Notes: generated by a model not told the origin, from the sequence alone. DNA of 64,000 nucleotides from Apostichopus japonicus (GCF_037975245.1 NC_092565.1:11772499-11836498); one strand, 5' to 3'; shown: positions 1 through 10,297, counted from the first letter of the stretch. Numbers and translations are program-made.

Positions 1-445
1 TCTCGTTCGAGAATTCGAGATCTCGTGGGGGACAGTCGGGAGGGGCAGTCGATCAGAGAGAAATGAGAAGGGAGAGATGAGAGATGAGAGAGAAAGGAGA
101 AGTGAGAAGGTAGAAAGCTTCTCGTGTTTTTTGTTGGTTGGCACAAGTGTCATGAGAGAAAGGAGAGATGATAGAGAAGGGAGAAGAGAGAAGGCTTCTC
201 GCGTTGCTTGGTGATTGGCACGAGTGTCATGCGACCGGGCGGAGGGCAGAGTCGCAGGCCGAAGGCCGAAGGCGACGGCCGGCCGGCCCGATTCACCCAC
301 AGAGATCATCGGTCTCGTTCGAAGTTTCGAGATCTCGTGGGGGGTAGTCGGGAGGGGTAGTCGAGTCGATCCGATACTCGAGAAGGCCTTCAATATCTGT
401 CGTATGTGTATAAATGTCATGGTTGGACTCGTGCAAGATATATCC

Positions 446-487
446 GGGAGCAACCCCGACACTCCTCTGAAAATACGGGTTGCTCCC
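446..487 (+). other. Orphan hairpin (11-bp perfect arms)
   Basis: Arms gggagcaaccc (446-456) and gggttgctccc (477-487). The cassette is not followed by the ETS block: after gacggtgacactcgccccg it jumps into the tail of a spacer block (ends ~661). Confidence 0.85.
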
Positions 488-1457
488 AGGTGAGAAGGTC
501 GATTGTGTGGTCGATGGCACGAGTGTCATGCGACCGGGCGAAGGCCGAGTATTTAGCCGACGGTGACGGTGACACTCGCCCCGTGAGCAGAAGATTCTTT
601 CGTACATATTATCTACAAACCCAGATATTGAGCTTTTTCATCCGCAGAACCCCCGGTGGAGAAGAGAGAGAGAGAGGAGAGATGGAAGGGAGAAGAGAGA
701 AGGCTTCTCGCGTTGCTTGGTGGATGGCACGAGTGTCATGCGACCTGGCGGAGGGTAGAGCGGCAGGCCGAAGGCGACGGCAGGCCGGCCCGATTCACCC
801 GCAGAGATCTGGATCTCGTTCGAGAATTCGAGATCTCGTGGGGGGCAGTCGGGAGGGACACGATCAGAGAGAAAGGAGAAGGGAGAGATGAGAGATGAGA
901 GAGAAAGGAGAGGGGAGAAGGGAGAAGAGAGAAGGCTTCTCGCGTTGCTTGGTGGATGGCACGAGTGTCATGCGACCGGGCGGAGGGCAGAGTCGTAGGC
1001 CGAAGGCGACGGCAGGCCGGCCCGATCCACCCGCAGAGATCTGGATCTCGTTCGAGAATTCGAGATGTCGTGGGGGCAGTCGGGAGGGGCAGTCGATCAG
1101 AGAGAAAGGAGAAGGGAGAGATGAGAGATGAGAGAGAAAGGAGAGGCGAGAAGAGAGAAGGCTTCTCGCGTTGTTCGGTGGATGGCACAAGTGTCATGAG
1201 AGAAAGGAGAAGGGAGAGATGAGAGATGAGAGAGAAAGGAGAAGGGAGAAGAGAGTAGGCTTCTCGCGTTGCTTGGTGGATGGCACGAGTGTCATGCGAC
1301 CTGGCAGAGTGGCGGGTCGAAGGCGACGGCAGGCCGGCCCGATGCATCTGCAAGATCTGACCCTCGTTCGAGATTTTGAGATCTCTTTAGTGTAGCGGGT
1401 ATTGGCTTAAGTGTGTGATCCAATGGTCAGAACGAGTGGGCAGAGTGAATCGGATTC

Positions 1458-1472
1458 TATATATGAGGGGGG
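1458..1472 (+). promoter_or_regulatory. Pol I promoter-like motif TATATATGAGGGGGG
   Basis: Sits in a ~100-bp non-GA segment (ggtattggcttaagtgtg ... cggattc) that differs in composition from the A subrepeats. The motif resembles the TATATA-plus-purine start regions described for arthropod RNA polymerase I. About 70 nt downstream is a second TATA-like gtgtataaatg. A poly-C spacer block follows. Activity is inference; a spacer promoter is the likeliest role. Confidence 0.5.
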
Positions 1473-1528
1473 TTGTAGAGTCGATCCAAGACTCGAGAAG
1501 GCTTTTAATATCTGTCGTGGGTGTATAA

Positions 1529-1947
1529 ATGTCATGGTTGGACACTTGCGGGCCCTCTCGTAGGGTCGGCCGTCGTTTCTTCGCGACCATGTGTTGCAAC
1601 TCGGCGCTCTCACGGGGTTCATCCACTCCCCCCCCCCCCCCCCGTGAGCAGAGGTGTCCCTCCGTGCACACGTATATATCAACGTTCAGATATGAAGCTT
1701 TCGCGGACGGGAGTCCACCCGAGACTCGAAAAGGCTCCTTGCCTGTGTTGCGTAAATATTTTTGCACGTCTAGACTCTTGCTGGCCTTCTCGGTAGGGTC
1801 AGCCGTCGTTTCATCGCGACCATGTGTTGCAACTCGGCGCTCAGAGAGGGGGTTTTCACCCACTCGCCCCGTGAGCAGAAGGTTCTTTCGTGCATATTAT
1901 CTACAAACCCAGATATTGAGCTTTTTCATCCGCAGAACCCCCGGTGG
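1529..1947 (+). repeat. Poly-C spacer block, 16 C
   Basis: Order: atgtcatggttggacac, gggccctctcgtagggtc, a gcgaccatgtgttgcaactc element (1583), the C tract (1628-1643), an AT spot (cgtatatatc), cagatatgaagctttc (1690), a second gcgaccatgtgttgcaactc (1816), cagatattgagctttt (1911), and an end at cccccggtgg where the GA tract begins. The paired elements show the block arose by internal duplication, and they recur in diverged form in the ETS-like block (3380, 3428). Confidence 0.85.
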
Positions 1948-2249
1948 AGAAGAGAGAGAGAAGAGAGAGAGAGAGAAGAGAGGAGAGATGAAAGGGAGAA
2001 GAGAGAAGGCTTCTCGCGTTGCTTGGTGGATGGCACGAGTGTCATGCGACCGGGCGGAGGGTAGAGCGGCAGGCCGAAGGCGACGGCAGGCCGGCCCGAT
2101 TCACCCGCAGAGATCTGGATCTCGTTCGAGAATTCGAGATCTCGTGGGGGGCAGTCGGGAGGGGCAGTCGATCAGAGAGAAAGGAGAAGGGAGAAGAGAG
2201 AAGGCTTCTCGCGTTGAGAAGGCTTTTAATATTTGTCGTGGGTGTATAA

Positions 2250-2659
2250 ATGTCATGGTTGGACACTTGCAGGCCCTCTCGTAGGGTCGGCCGTCGTTTC
2301 TTCGCGACCATGTGTTGCAACTCGGCGCTCTCACGGGGTTCATCCACTCCCCCCCGTGAGCAGAGGTGTCCCTCCGTGCACACGTATATATCAACGTTCA
2401 GATATGAAGCTTTCGCGGACGGGAGTCCACCCGAGACTCGAAAAGGCTCCTTGCCTGTGGTGCGTAAATATTTTTGCACGTCAAGACTCTTGCTGGCCTT
2501 CTCGGTAGAATCAGCCGTCGTTTCATCGCGACCATGTGTTGCAACTCGGCGCTCAGAGCGGGGGTTTTCACCCACTCGCCCCGTGAGCAGAAGGTTCTTT
2601 CGTGCATATTATCTACAAACCCAGATATTGAGCTTTTTCATCCGCAGAACCCCCGGTGG
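2250..2659 (+). repeat. Poly-C spacer block, 7 C
   Basis: Directly follows the 2,183-bp deletion junction. Private gtcaagactcttg and ggtagaatcagcc are shared with 9888. Confidence 0.85.
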
Positions 2660-2968
2660 AGAAGATAGAAGAGAGAGAAGAGAGAGAGAGGAGAGGGGAG
2701 AAGGGAGAAGAGAGAAGGCTTCTCGCGTTGTTCGGTGGATGGCACAAGTGTCATGAGAGAAAGGAGAAGGGAGAGATGAGAGAGAAAGGAGAAGGGAGAA
2801 GAGAGTAGGCTTCTCGCGTTGCTTGGTGGATGGCACGAGTGTCATGCGACCTGGCAGAGTGGCGGGTCGAAGGCGACGGCAGGATTTTGAGATCTCTTTA
2901 GTGTAGCGGGTATTGGCTCAAGTGTGTGATCCAATGGTCAGAACGAGTGGGCAGAGTGAATCGGATTC

Positions 2969-2983
2969 TATATATGAGGGGGG
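2969..2983 (+). promoter_or_regulatory. Pol I promoter-like motif coupled to ETS and 18S head
   Basis: Exactly 800 bp upstream of the 18S 5' end at 3769, with the hairpin cassette between. The arrangement mimics a real promoter-5'ETS-18S start. Upstream reads ggctcaagtgtg rather than ggcttaagtgtg. Confidence 0.55.
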
Positions 2984-3229
2984 TTGTAGAGTCGATCCAA
3001 TACTCGAGAAGGCTTTTAATATCTGTCGTGGGTGTATAAATGTCATGGTTGGACACTTGCGGGCCCTCTCGTAGGGTCGGCCGTCGAGATGATCGGTCTC
3101 GTTCGAAGTTTCGAGATCTCGTGGGGGGTAGTCGGGAGGGGTAGTCGAGTCGATCCGATACTCGAGAAGGCCTTCAATATCTGTCGTACGTGTATAAATG
3201 TCATGGTTGGACTCGTGCAAGATATATCC

Positions 3230-3768
3230 GGGAGCAACCCCGACACTCCTCTGAAAATACGGGTTGCTCCCAGGTGAGAAGGTCGATTGTGTGGTCGATG
3301 GCACGAGTGTCATGCGACCGGGCGAGGGCCGAGTATTTAGCCGACGGTGACGGCAGGCCGCCCGATGGAGAAACGGTCAGATATCGAGCTTTCATAACGG
3401 GACCCGTTCGGGCTTGTTGCCGTTGCTGCGACCATGTGTTGCACTCGGCGCTCTGTACGGGCTTTTTCATCCAAGCAACGAATGCACGCTCGAGGCGTGC
3501 GATTGCTCTCCTCTATAACAGTGGACGAGCCGTCGCCCTCCCGCGTCGCTTCGAACCGGTCCCGTGTCCAAGGCGGGACCACTGCGACTCCTCTCGAAAC
3601 GACCCAGTCGACTCGGGTAGAGATATACACCTCGAGAATCCCTTCGGGCGGTTCTTCGATCACTGTACCGTAATAGCACGGCATCGAAGGTTGAGGATTG
3701 AGAGAGAAAGGGGAGTGCGAGAGCGACTCCAGGATGGCGAACGGGCCTAGCCCGGTTCCGTCGACCGT
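3230..3768 (+). other. 5'ETS-like cassette with leading hairpin
   Basis: The cassette opens with a perfect 11-bp hairpin (gggagcaaccc 3230-3240, 20-nt loop, gggttgctccc 3261-3271). It passes through one short A-like stretch and then a ~405-bp block (3364-3768) that ends exactly at the 18S 5' end. That position is why I call it ETS-like. A small stem cgggc-cta-gcccg lies 14 nt before the 18S start. Total length is 539 nt, almost constant in all copies. Private variant: ttcataacggg, shared only with 10907. Confidence 0.65.
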
Positions 3769-3945
3769 TACCTGGTTGATCCTGCCAGTAGTCATATGCT
3801 TGTCTCGAAGATTAAGCAATGCACGGCTAAGTACAATCCTGAACATACAAGAGAAACTGCAGATGGCTCATTAGATCAGTTATGGTTTATTGGAGAAAGT
3901 CTTATACCATGGATAACTGTGGTAATTCTAGAGCTTATACTAATG
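3769..3945 (+). pseudogene. Truncated 18S rRNA 5' head
   Basis: The first 38 nt equal the eukaryotic SSU rRNA 5' end. Conserved stretches follow (ctaagtacaa, gaaactgcagatggctcatta, atcagttatggtttatt, ggataactgtggtaattc, tagagct), with many substitutions against the usual metazoan sequence, such as ctcgaagattaagcaatgca for ctcaaagattaagccatgca. The match stops at actaatga, where a GA-rich A subrepeat begins. A functional 18S is ~1.8 kb, so under a tenth is present. It directly follows an ETS-like block, as in a normal rDNA unit. This and the copy at 11446 have a promoter-like motif 800 bp upstream (2969). Confidence 0.93.
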
Positions 3946-5939
3946 AGAGAGAAAGGAAAAGGGAGAAGAGAGAAGGCTTCTCGCGTTGCTTGGTGGATGG
4001 CACGAGTGTCATGCGACCGGGCGGAAGGGCAGAGTCGTAGGCCGAAGGCGACGGCAGGCCGGCCCGATCCACCCGCAGAGATGAGAGAGAAAGGTGAATG
4101 GAGAGATCTACAAACCCAGATATTGAGCTTTTTCATCCGCAGAACCCCCGGTGGAGAAGAGAGAGAAGAGAGAGAGAAGAGAGAGAAGAGAGAAGAAGAG
4201 ATGAGAGGAGAGATGAAAGGGAGAAGAGAGAAGGCTTCTCGCGTTGCTTGGTGGATGGCACGAGTGTCATGCGACCTGGCGGAGGGTAGAGCGGCAGGCC
4301 GAAGGCGACGGCAGACCGGCCCGATTCACCCGCAGAGATCTGGATCTCGTTCGAGAATTCGAGATCTCGTGGGGGGCAGTCGGGAGTGGCAGTCGATCAG
4401 AGAGAAAGGAGAAGGGAGAGATGAGAGATGAGAGAGAAAGGACAAGGGAGAAGGGAGAAGAGAGAAGGCTTCTCGTGTTTTTTGGTGGTTGGCACAAGTG
4501 TCATGAGAGAAAGGAGAGATGAGAGAGAAAGGAGAAGGGAAAAGAGAGAAGGCTTCTCGTGTTGTTCGGTGGATGGCACAAGTGTCATGAGAGAAAGGAG
4601 AACGGAGAGATGAGAGATGAGAGAGAAAGGAGAAGGGAGAAGAGAGTGGGCTTATCGCGTTGCTTGGTGGATGGCACGAGTGTCATGCGACCTGGCAGAG
4701 TGGCGGGTCGAAGGCGACGGCAGGCACTCCGGCCCGATGCATCCGCAGAACCCCCGGTGGCGAAGAGAGAAGAGAGAGAGAGGAGAGATGAAAGGGAGAA
4801 GAGAGAAGGCTTCTCGCGTTGCTTGGTGGATGGCACGAGTGTCATGCGACCTGGCGGAGGGTAGAGCGGCAGGCCGAAGGCGACGGCAGGCCGGCCCGAT
4901 TCACCCGCAGAGATCTGGATCTCGTTCGAGAATTCGAGATCTCGTGGGGGACAGTCGGGAGGGGCAGTCGATCAGAGAGAAAGGAGAAGGGAGAGATGAG
5001 AGATGAGAGAGAAAGGACAAGGGAGAAGGGAGAAGAGAGAAGGCTTCTCGTGTTTTTTGGTGGTTGGCACAAGTGTCATGAGAGAAAGGAGAGATGAGAG
5101 AGAAAGGAGAAGGGAAAAGACAGAAGGCTTCTCGTGTTGTTCGGTGGATGGCACAAGTGTCATGAGAGAAAGGAGAACGGAGAGATGAGAGATGAGAGAG
5201 AAAGAAGAAGGGAGAAGAGAGTGGGCTTATCGCGTTGCTTGGTGGATGGCACGAGTGTCATGCGACCTGGCAGAGTAGCGGGTCGAAGGCGACGGCAGGC
5301 ACTCCGGCCCGATGCATCCGCAGAACCCCCGTTGGCGAAGAGAGAAGAGAGAGAGAGGAGAGATGAAAGGGAGAAGAGAGAAGGCTTCTCGCGTTGCTTG
5401 GTTACTGGCACGAGTGTCATGCGACCTGGGGGAGGGTAGAGCGGCAGGCCGAAGGCGACGGCAGGCCGGCCCGATTCACCCGCAGAGATCTGGATCTCGT
5501 TCGAGAATTCGAGATCTCGTGGGGGACAGTCGGGAGGGGCAGTCGATCAGAGAGAAATGAGAAGGGAGAGATGAGAGATGAGAGAGAAAGGAGAAGTGAG
5601 AAGGTAGAAAGCTTCTCGTGTTTTTTGTTGGTTGGCACAAGTGTCATGAGAGAAAGGAGAGATGATAGAGAAGGGAGAAGAGAGAAGGCTTCTCGCGTTG
5701 CTTGGTGATTGGCACGAGTGTCATGCGACCGGGCGGAGGGCAGAGTCGCAGGCCGAAGGCCGAAGGCGACGGCCGGCCGGCCCGATTCACCCACAGAGAT
5801 CATCGGTCTCGTTCGAAGTTTCGAGATCTCGTGGGGGGTAGTCGGGAGGGGTAGTCGAGTCGATCCGATACTCGAGAAGGCCTTCAATATCTGTCGTATG
5901 TGTATAAATGTCATGGTTGGACTCGTGCAAGATATATCC

Positions 5940-5981
5940 GGGAGCAACCCCGACACTCCTCTGAAAATACGGGTTGCTCCC
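5940..5981 (+). other. Orphan hairpin
   Basis: Counterpart of 446 in higher-order copy 2, with the same jump into a spacer-block tail. Confidence 0.85.
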
Positions 5982-6951
5982 AGGTGAGAAGGTCGATTGT
6001 GTGGTCGATGGCACGAGTGTCATGCGACCGGGCGAAGGCCGAGTATTTAGCCGACGGTGACGGTGACACTCGCCCCGTGAGCAGAAGATTCTTTCGTACA
6101 TATTATCTACAAACCCAGATATTGAGCTTTTTCATCCGCAGAACCCCCGGTGGAGAAGAGAGAGAGAGAGGAGAGATGGAAGGGAGAAGAGAGAAGGCTT
6201 CTCGCGTTGCTTGGTGGATGGCACGAGTGTCATGCGACCTGGCGGAGGGTAGAGCGGCAGGCCGAAGGCGACGGCAGGCCGGCCCGATTCACCCGCAGAG
6301 ATCTGGATCTCGTTCGAGAATTCGAGATCTCGTGGGGGGCAGTCGGGAGGGACACGATCAGAGAGAAAGGAGAAGGGAGAGATGAGAGATGAGAGAGAAA
6401 GGAGAGGGGAGAAGGGAGAAGAGAGAAGGCTTCTCGCGTTGCTTGGTGGATGGCACGAGTGTCATGCGACCGGGCGGAGGGCAGAGTCGTAGGCCGAAGG
6501 CGACGGCAGGCCGGCCCGATCCACCCGCAGAGATCTGGATCTCGTTCGAGAATTCGAGATGTCGTGGGGGCAGTCGGGAGGGGCAGTCGATCAGAGAGAA
6601 AGGAGAAGGGAGAGATGAGAGATGAGAGAGAAAGGAGAGGCGAGAAGAGAGAAGGCTTCTCGCGTTGTTCGGTGGATGGCACAAGTGTCATGAGAGAAAG
6701 GAGAAGGGAGAGATGAGAGATGAGAGAGAAAGGAGAAGGGAGAAGAGAGTAGGCTTCTCGCGTTGCTTGGTGGATGGCACGAGTGTCATGCGACCTGGCA
6801 GAGTGGCGGGTCGAAGGCGACGGCAGGCCGGCCCGATGCATCTGCAAGATCTGACCCTCGTTCGAGATTTTGAGATCTCTTTAGTGTAGCGGGTATTGGC
6901 TTAAGTGTGTGATCCAATGGTCAGAACGAGTGGGCAGAGTGAATCGGATTC

Positions 6952-6966
6952 TATATATGAGGGGGG
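6952..6966 (+). promoter_or_regulatory. Pol I promoter-like motif
   Basis: Counterpart of 1458 in higher-order copy 2, followed by a poly-C spacer block with 14 C. Confidence 0.5.
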
Positions 6967-7022
6967 TTGTAGAGTCGATCCAAGACTCGAGAAGGCTTTT
7001 AATATCTGTCGTGGGTGTATAA

Positions 7023-7439
7023 ATGTCATGGTTGGACACTTGCGGGCCCTCTCGTAGGGTCGGCCGTCGTTTCTTCGCGACCATGTGTTGCAACTCGGCG
7101 CTCTCACGGGGTTCATCCACTCCCCCCCCCCCCCCGTGAGCAGAGGTGTCCCTCCGTGCACACGTATATATCAACGTTCAGATATGAAGCTTTCGCGGAC
7201 GGGAGTCCACCCGAGACTCGAAAAGGCTCCTTGCCTGTGTTGCGTAAATATTTTTGCACGTCTAGACTCTTGCTGGCCTTCTCGGTAGGGTCAGCCGTCG
7301 TTTCATCGCGACCATGTGTTGCAACTCGGCGCTCAGAGAGGGGGTTTTCACCCACTCGCCCCGTGAGCAGAAGGTTCTTTCGTGCATATTATCTACAAAC
7401 CCAGATATTGAGCTTTTTCATCCGCAGAACCCCCGGTGG
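7023..7439 (+). repeat. Poly-C spacer block, 14 C
   Basis: Counterpart of 1529, two C shorter. Confidence 0.85.
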
Positions 7440-8108
7440 AGAAGAGAGAGAGAAGAGAGAGAGAGAGAAGAGAGGAGAGATGAAAGGGAGAAGAGAGAAG
7501 GCTTCTCGCGTTGCTTGGTGGATGGCACGAGTGTCATGCGACCGGGCGGAGGGTAGAGCGGCAGGCCGAAGGCGACGGCAGGCCGGCCCGATTCACCCGC
7601 AGAGATCTGGATCTCGTTCGAGAATTCGAGATCTCGTGGGGGACAGTCGGGACGGGCAGTCGATCAGAGAGAAAGGAGAAGGGAGAGATGAGAGATGAGA
7701 GAGAAAGGAGAGGGGAGAAGAGAGAAGAGAGAAGGCTTCTCGCGTTGCTTGGTGGATGGCACGAGTGTCATGCGACCGGGCGGAGGGCAGAGTCGTAGGC
7801 CGAAGGCGACGGCAGGCCGGCCCGATTCACCCGCAGAGATTAGAGAGAAAGTAGAATGGAGAGATGAAGAATGAGAGAGGAAGGAGAAGAGAGAAGGCTT
7901 CTCGCGTTGCTTGGTTACTGGCACGAGTGTCATGCGACCGGGCGGAGGGCAGAACGGCAGGCCGAAGGCGACGGCAGGCCGGCCCGATTCACCCACAGAG
8001 ATCTGGATCTCGTTCGAGAATTCGAGATCTCGTGGGGGGCAGTCGGGAGGGGCATTCGAGTCGATCCGAGACTCGTGAAGGCTTTCAATATCTGTCGTGT
8101 GTGTATAA

Positions 8109-8526
8109 ATGTCATGGTTGGACACTTGCGGGCCCTCTCGTAGGGTCGGCCGTCGTTTCTTCGCGACCATGTGTTGCAACTCGGCGCTCTCACGGGGTTC
8201 ACCCACTCCCCCCCCCCCCCCCGTGAGCAGAGGTGTCCCTCCGTGCACACGTATATATCAACGTTCAGATATGAAGCTTTCGCGGACGGGAGTCCACCCG
8301 AGACTCGAAAAGGCTCCTTGCCTGTGGTGCGTAAATATTTTTGCACGTCTAGACTCTTGCTGGCCTTCTCGGTAGGGTCAGCCGTCGTTTCATCGCGACC
8401 ATGTGTTGCAACTCGGCGGTCAGAACGGGGGTTTTCACCCACTCGCCCCGTGAGCAGAAGATTCTTTCGTGCATATTATCTACAAACCCAGATATTGAGC
8501 TTTTTCATCCGCAGAACCCCCGGTGG
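8109..8526 (+). repeat. Poly-C spacer block, 15 C
   Basis: Has gttcacccactc before the C tract and gcggtcagaacgg after the second element. It follows an A unit, not a promoter-like motif. Confidence 0.85.
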
Positions 8527-9009
8527 AGAAGAGAGAAGAGAGAGAAGAGAGAGAGAGGAGAGATGAAAGGGAGAAGAGAGAAGGCTTCTCGCGTTGCTTG
8601 GTGGATGGCACGAGTGTCATGCGACCTGGCGGAGGGTAGAGCGGCAGGCCGAAGGCGACGGCAGGCCGGCCCGATTCACCCGCAGAGATCTGGATCTCGT
8701 TCGAGAATTCGAGATCTCGTGGGGGGCAGTCGGGAGGGGCAGTCGATCAGAGAGAAAGGAGAAGGGAGAGATGAGAGATGAGAGAGAAAGGAGAGGGGAG
8801 AAGAGAGTAGGCTTCTCGCGTTGCTTGGTGGATGGCACGGGTGTCATGCGACCTGGCAGAGTGGCGGGTCGAAGGCGACGGCAGGCCGGCCCGATGCATC
8901 TGCAAGATCTGACCCTCGTTCGAGATTTTGAGATCTCTTTAGTGTAGCGGGTATTGGCTTAAGTGTGTGATCCAATGGTCAGAACGAGTGGGCAGAGTGA
9001 ATCGGATTC

Positions 9010-9024
9010 TATATATGAGGGGGG
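9010..9024 (+). promoter_or_regulatory. Pol I promoter-like motif
   Basis: Followed after ~60 nt by the hairpin-type downstream sequence (ggactcgtgcaag) instead of the poly-C block. Confidence 0.5.
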
Positions 9025-9112
9025 TTGTAGAGTCGATCCAAGACTCGAGAAGGCTTTTAATATCTGTCGTGGGTGTATAAATGTCATGGTTGGACTCGTG
9101 CAAGATATATCC

Positions 9113-9154
9113 GGGAGCAACCCCGACACTCCTCTGAAAATACGGGTTGCTCCC
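9113..9154 (+). other. Orphan hairpin downstream of a promoter-like motif
   Basis: Lies 103 bp after the TATATATGAGGGG motif at 9010. The shortest such spacing; no 18S head follows. Confidence 0.85.
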
Positions 9155-9816
9155 AGGTGAGAAGGTCGATTGTGTGGTCGATGGCACGAGTGTCATGCGA
9201 CCGGGCGAGGGCCGAGTATTTAGCCGACGGTGACGGTGACACTCGCCCCGTGAGCAGAAGATTCTTTCGTGCATATTATCTACAAACCCAGATATTGAGC
9301 TTTTTCATCCGCAGAACCCCCGGTGGAGAAGAGAGAAGATAGAAAAGAGAGATAGAGGAGAGATGAAAGGGAGAAGAGAGAAGGCTTCTCGCGTTGCTTG
9401 GTGGATGGCACGAGTGTCATGCGACCTGGCGGAGGGTAGAGCGGCAGGCCGAAGGCGACGGCAGGCCGGCCCGATTCATCCGCAGAGATCTGGATCTCGT
9501 TCGAGAATTCGAGATCTCGTGGGGGGCAGTCGGGAGGGGCAGTCGATAAGAGAGAAAGGAGAAGGGAGAGATGAGAGATTAGAGAGAAAGGAGAGGGGAG
9601 AAGGGAAAAGAGAGTAGGCTTCTCGCGTTGCTTGGTGGATGGCACGAGTGTCATGCGACCTGGCAGAGTGGCGGGTCGAAGGCGACGGCAGGCCGGCCCG
9701 ATGCATCTGCAAGATCTGATCCTCGTTCGAGATTTTGAGATCTCTTTAGTGTAGCGGGTATTGGCTTAAGTGTGTGATCCAATGGTCAGAACGAGTGGGC
9801 AGAGTGAATCGGATTC

Positions 9817-9831
9817 TATATATGAGGGGGG
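9817..9831 (+). promoter_or_regulatory. Pol I promoter-like motif
   Basis: Followed by a poly-C spacer block with 7 C; 807 bp after the motif at 9010. Confidence 0.5.
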
Positions 9832-9887
9832 TTGTAGAGTCGATCCAAGACTCGAGAAGGCTTTTAATATCTGTCGTGGGTGTATAA

Positions 9888-10297
9888 ATGTCATGGTTGG
9901 ACACTTGCGGGCCCTCTCGTAGGGTCGGCCGTCGTTTCTTCGCGACCATGTGTTGCAACTCGGCGCTCTCACGGGGTTCATCCACTCCCCCCCGTGAGCA
10001 GAGGTGTCCCTCCGTGCACACGTATATATCAACGTTCAGATATGAAGCTTTCGCGGACGGGAGTCCACCCGAGACTCGAAAAGGCTCCTTGCCTGTGGTG
10101 CGTAAATATTTTTGCACGTCAAGACTCTTGCTGGCCTTCTCGGTAGAATCAGCCGTCGTTTCATCGCGACCATGTGTTGCAACTCGGCGCTCAGAGCGGG
10201 GGTTTTCACCCACTCGCCCCGTGAGCAGAAGGTTCTTTCGTGCATATTATCTACAAACCCAGATATTGAGCTTTTTCATCCGCAGAACCCCCGGTGG
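9888..10297 (+). repeat. Poly-C spacer block, 7 C
   Basis: Counterpart of 2250; ends in the unusual agaagatagaagag tract. Confidence 0.85.

Larger units (their letters stand above)
1..5494 (+). repeat. Higher-order repeat copy 1 (shortened)
   Basis: Positions 1 to ~2200 match 5495-~7690 and 13172-~15370. Positions ~2230-5494 match ~9870-13171. Relative to the next copy, one internal block of 2,183 bp is missing at ~2210, where a GA tract runs straight into gagaaggcttttaatat. A second 39-bp gap is at ~2884, where ggcag joins attttgagatc. The true left boundary lies outside the window, so the phase is arbitrary. Confidence 0.85.

Noticed and set aside
446-487. Rho-independent terminator
   Set aside because: The hairpin has no following T run and the sequence is eukaryotic rDNA spacer, so a bacterial terminator is not a sensible reading.
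1506-1530. Pol II TATA box at the recurrent gtgtataaatgtcatgg
   Set aside because: It occurs dozens of times, both after promoter-like motifs and before hairpins, with no downstream gene. Kept only as a secondary part of the promoter-like segment.
1690-1780. tRNA or 5S rRNA gene in the spacer block
   Set aside because: I looked for tRNA A/B-box patterns (ggttcgaat-like) and 5S internal control motifs and found no convincing match or cloverleaf.
3337-3846. Recurrent 169-codon frame on the - strand across the ETS-like block and 18S head
   Set aside because: It is antisense to the 18S 5' end and is conserved only because the ETS/18S block is. Copies at 35181 and 55791 change its end through the 25-nt net deletion, without any sign of coding constraint.
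3769-3945. Functional 18S rRNA gene
   Set aside because: Only the first ~177 nt are present; the next sequence is a GA-rich subrepeat in every copy.
4827-4870. Start codons in 'gatgagagatgagag' tracts as translation starts
   Set aside because: The ATGs come from microsatellite-like gagatga units and change frame with each unit.
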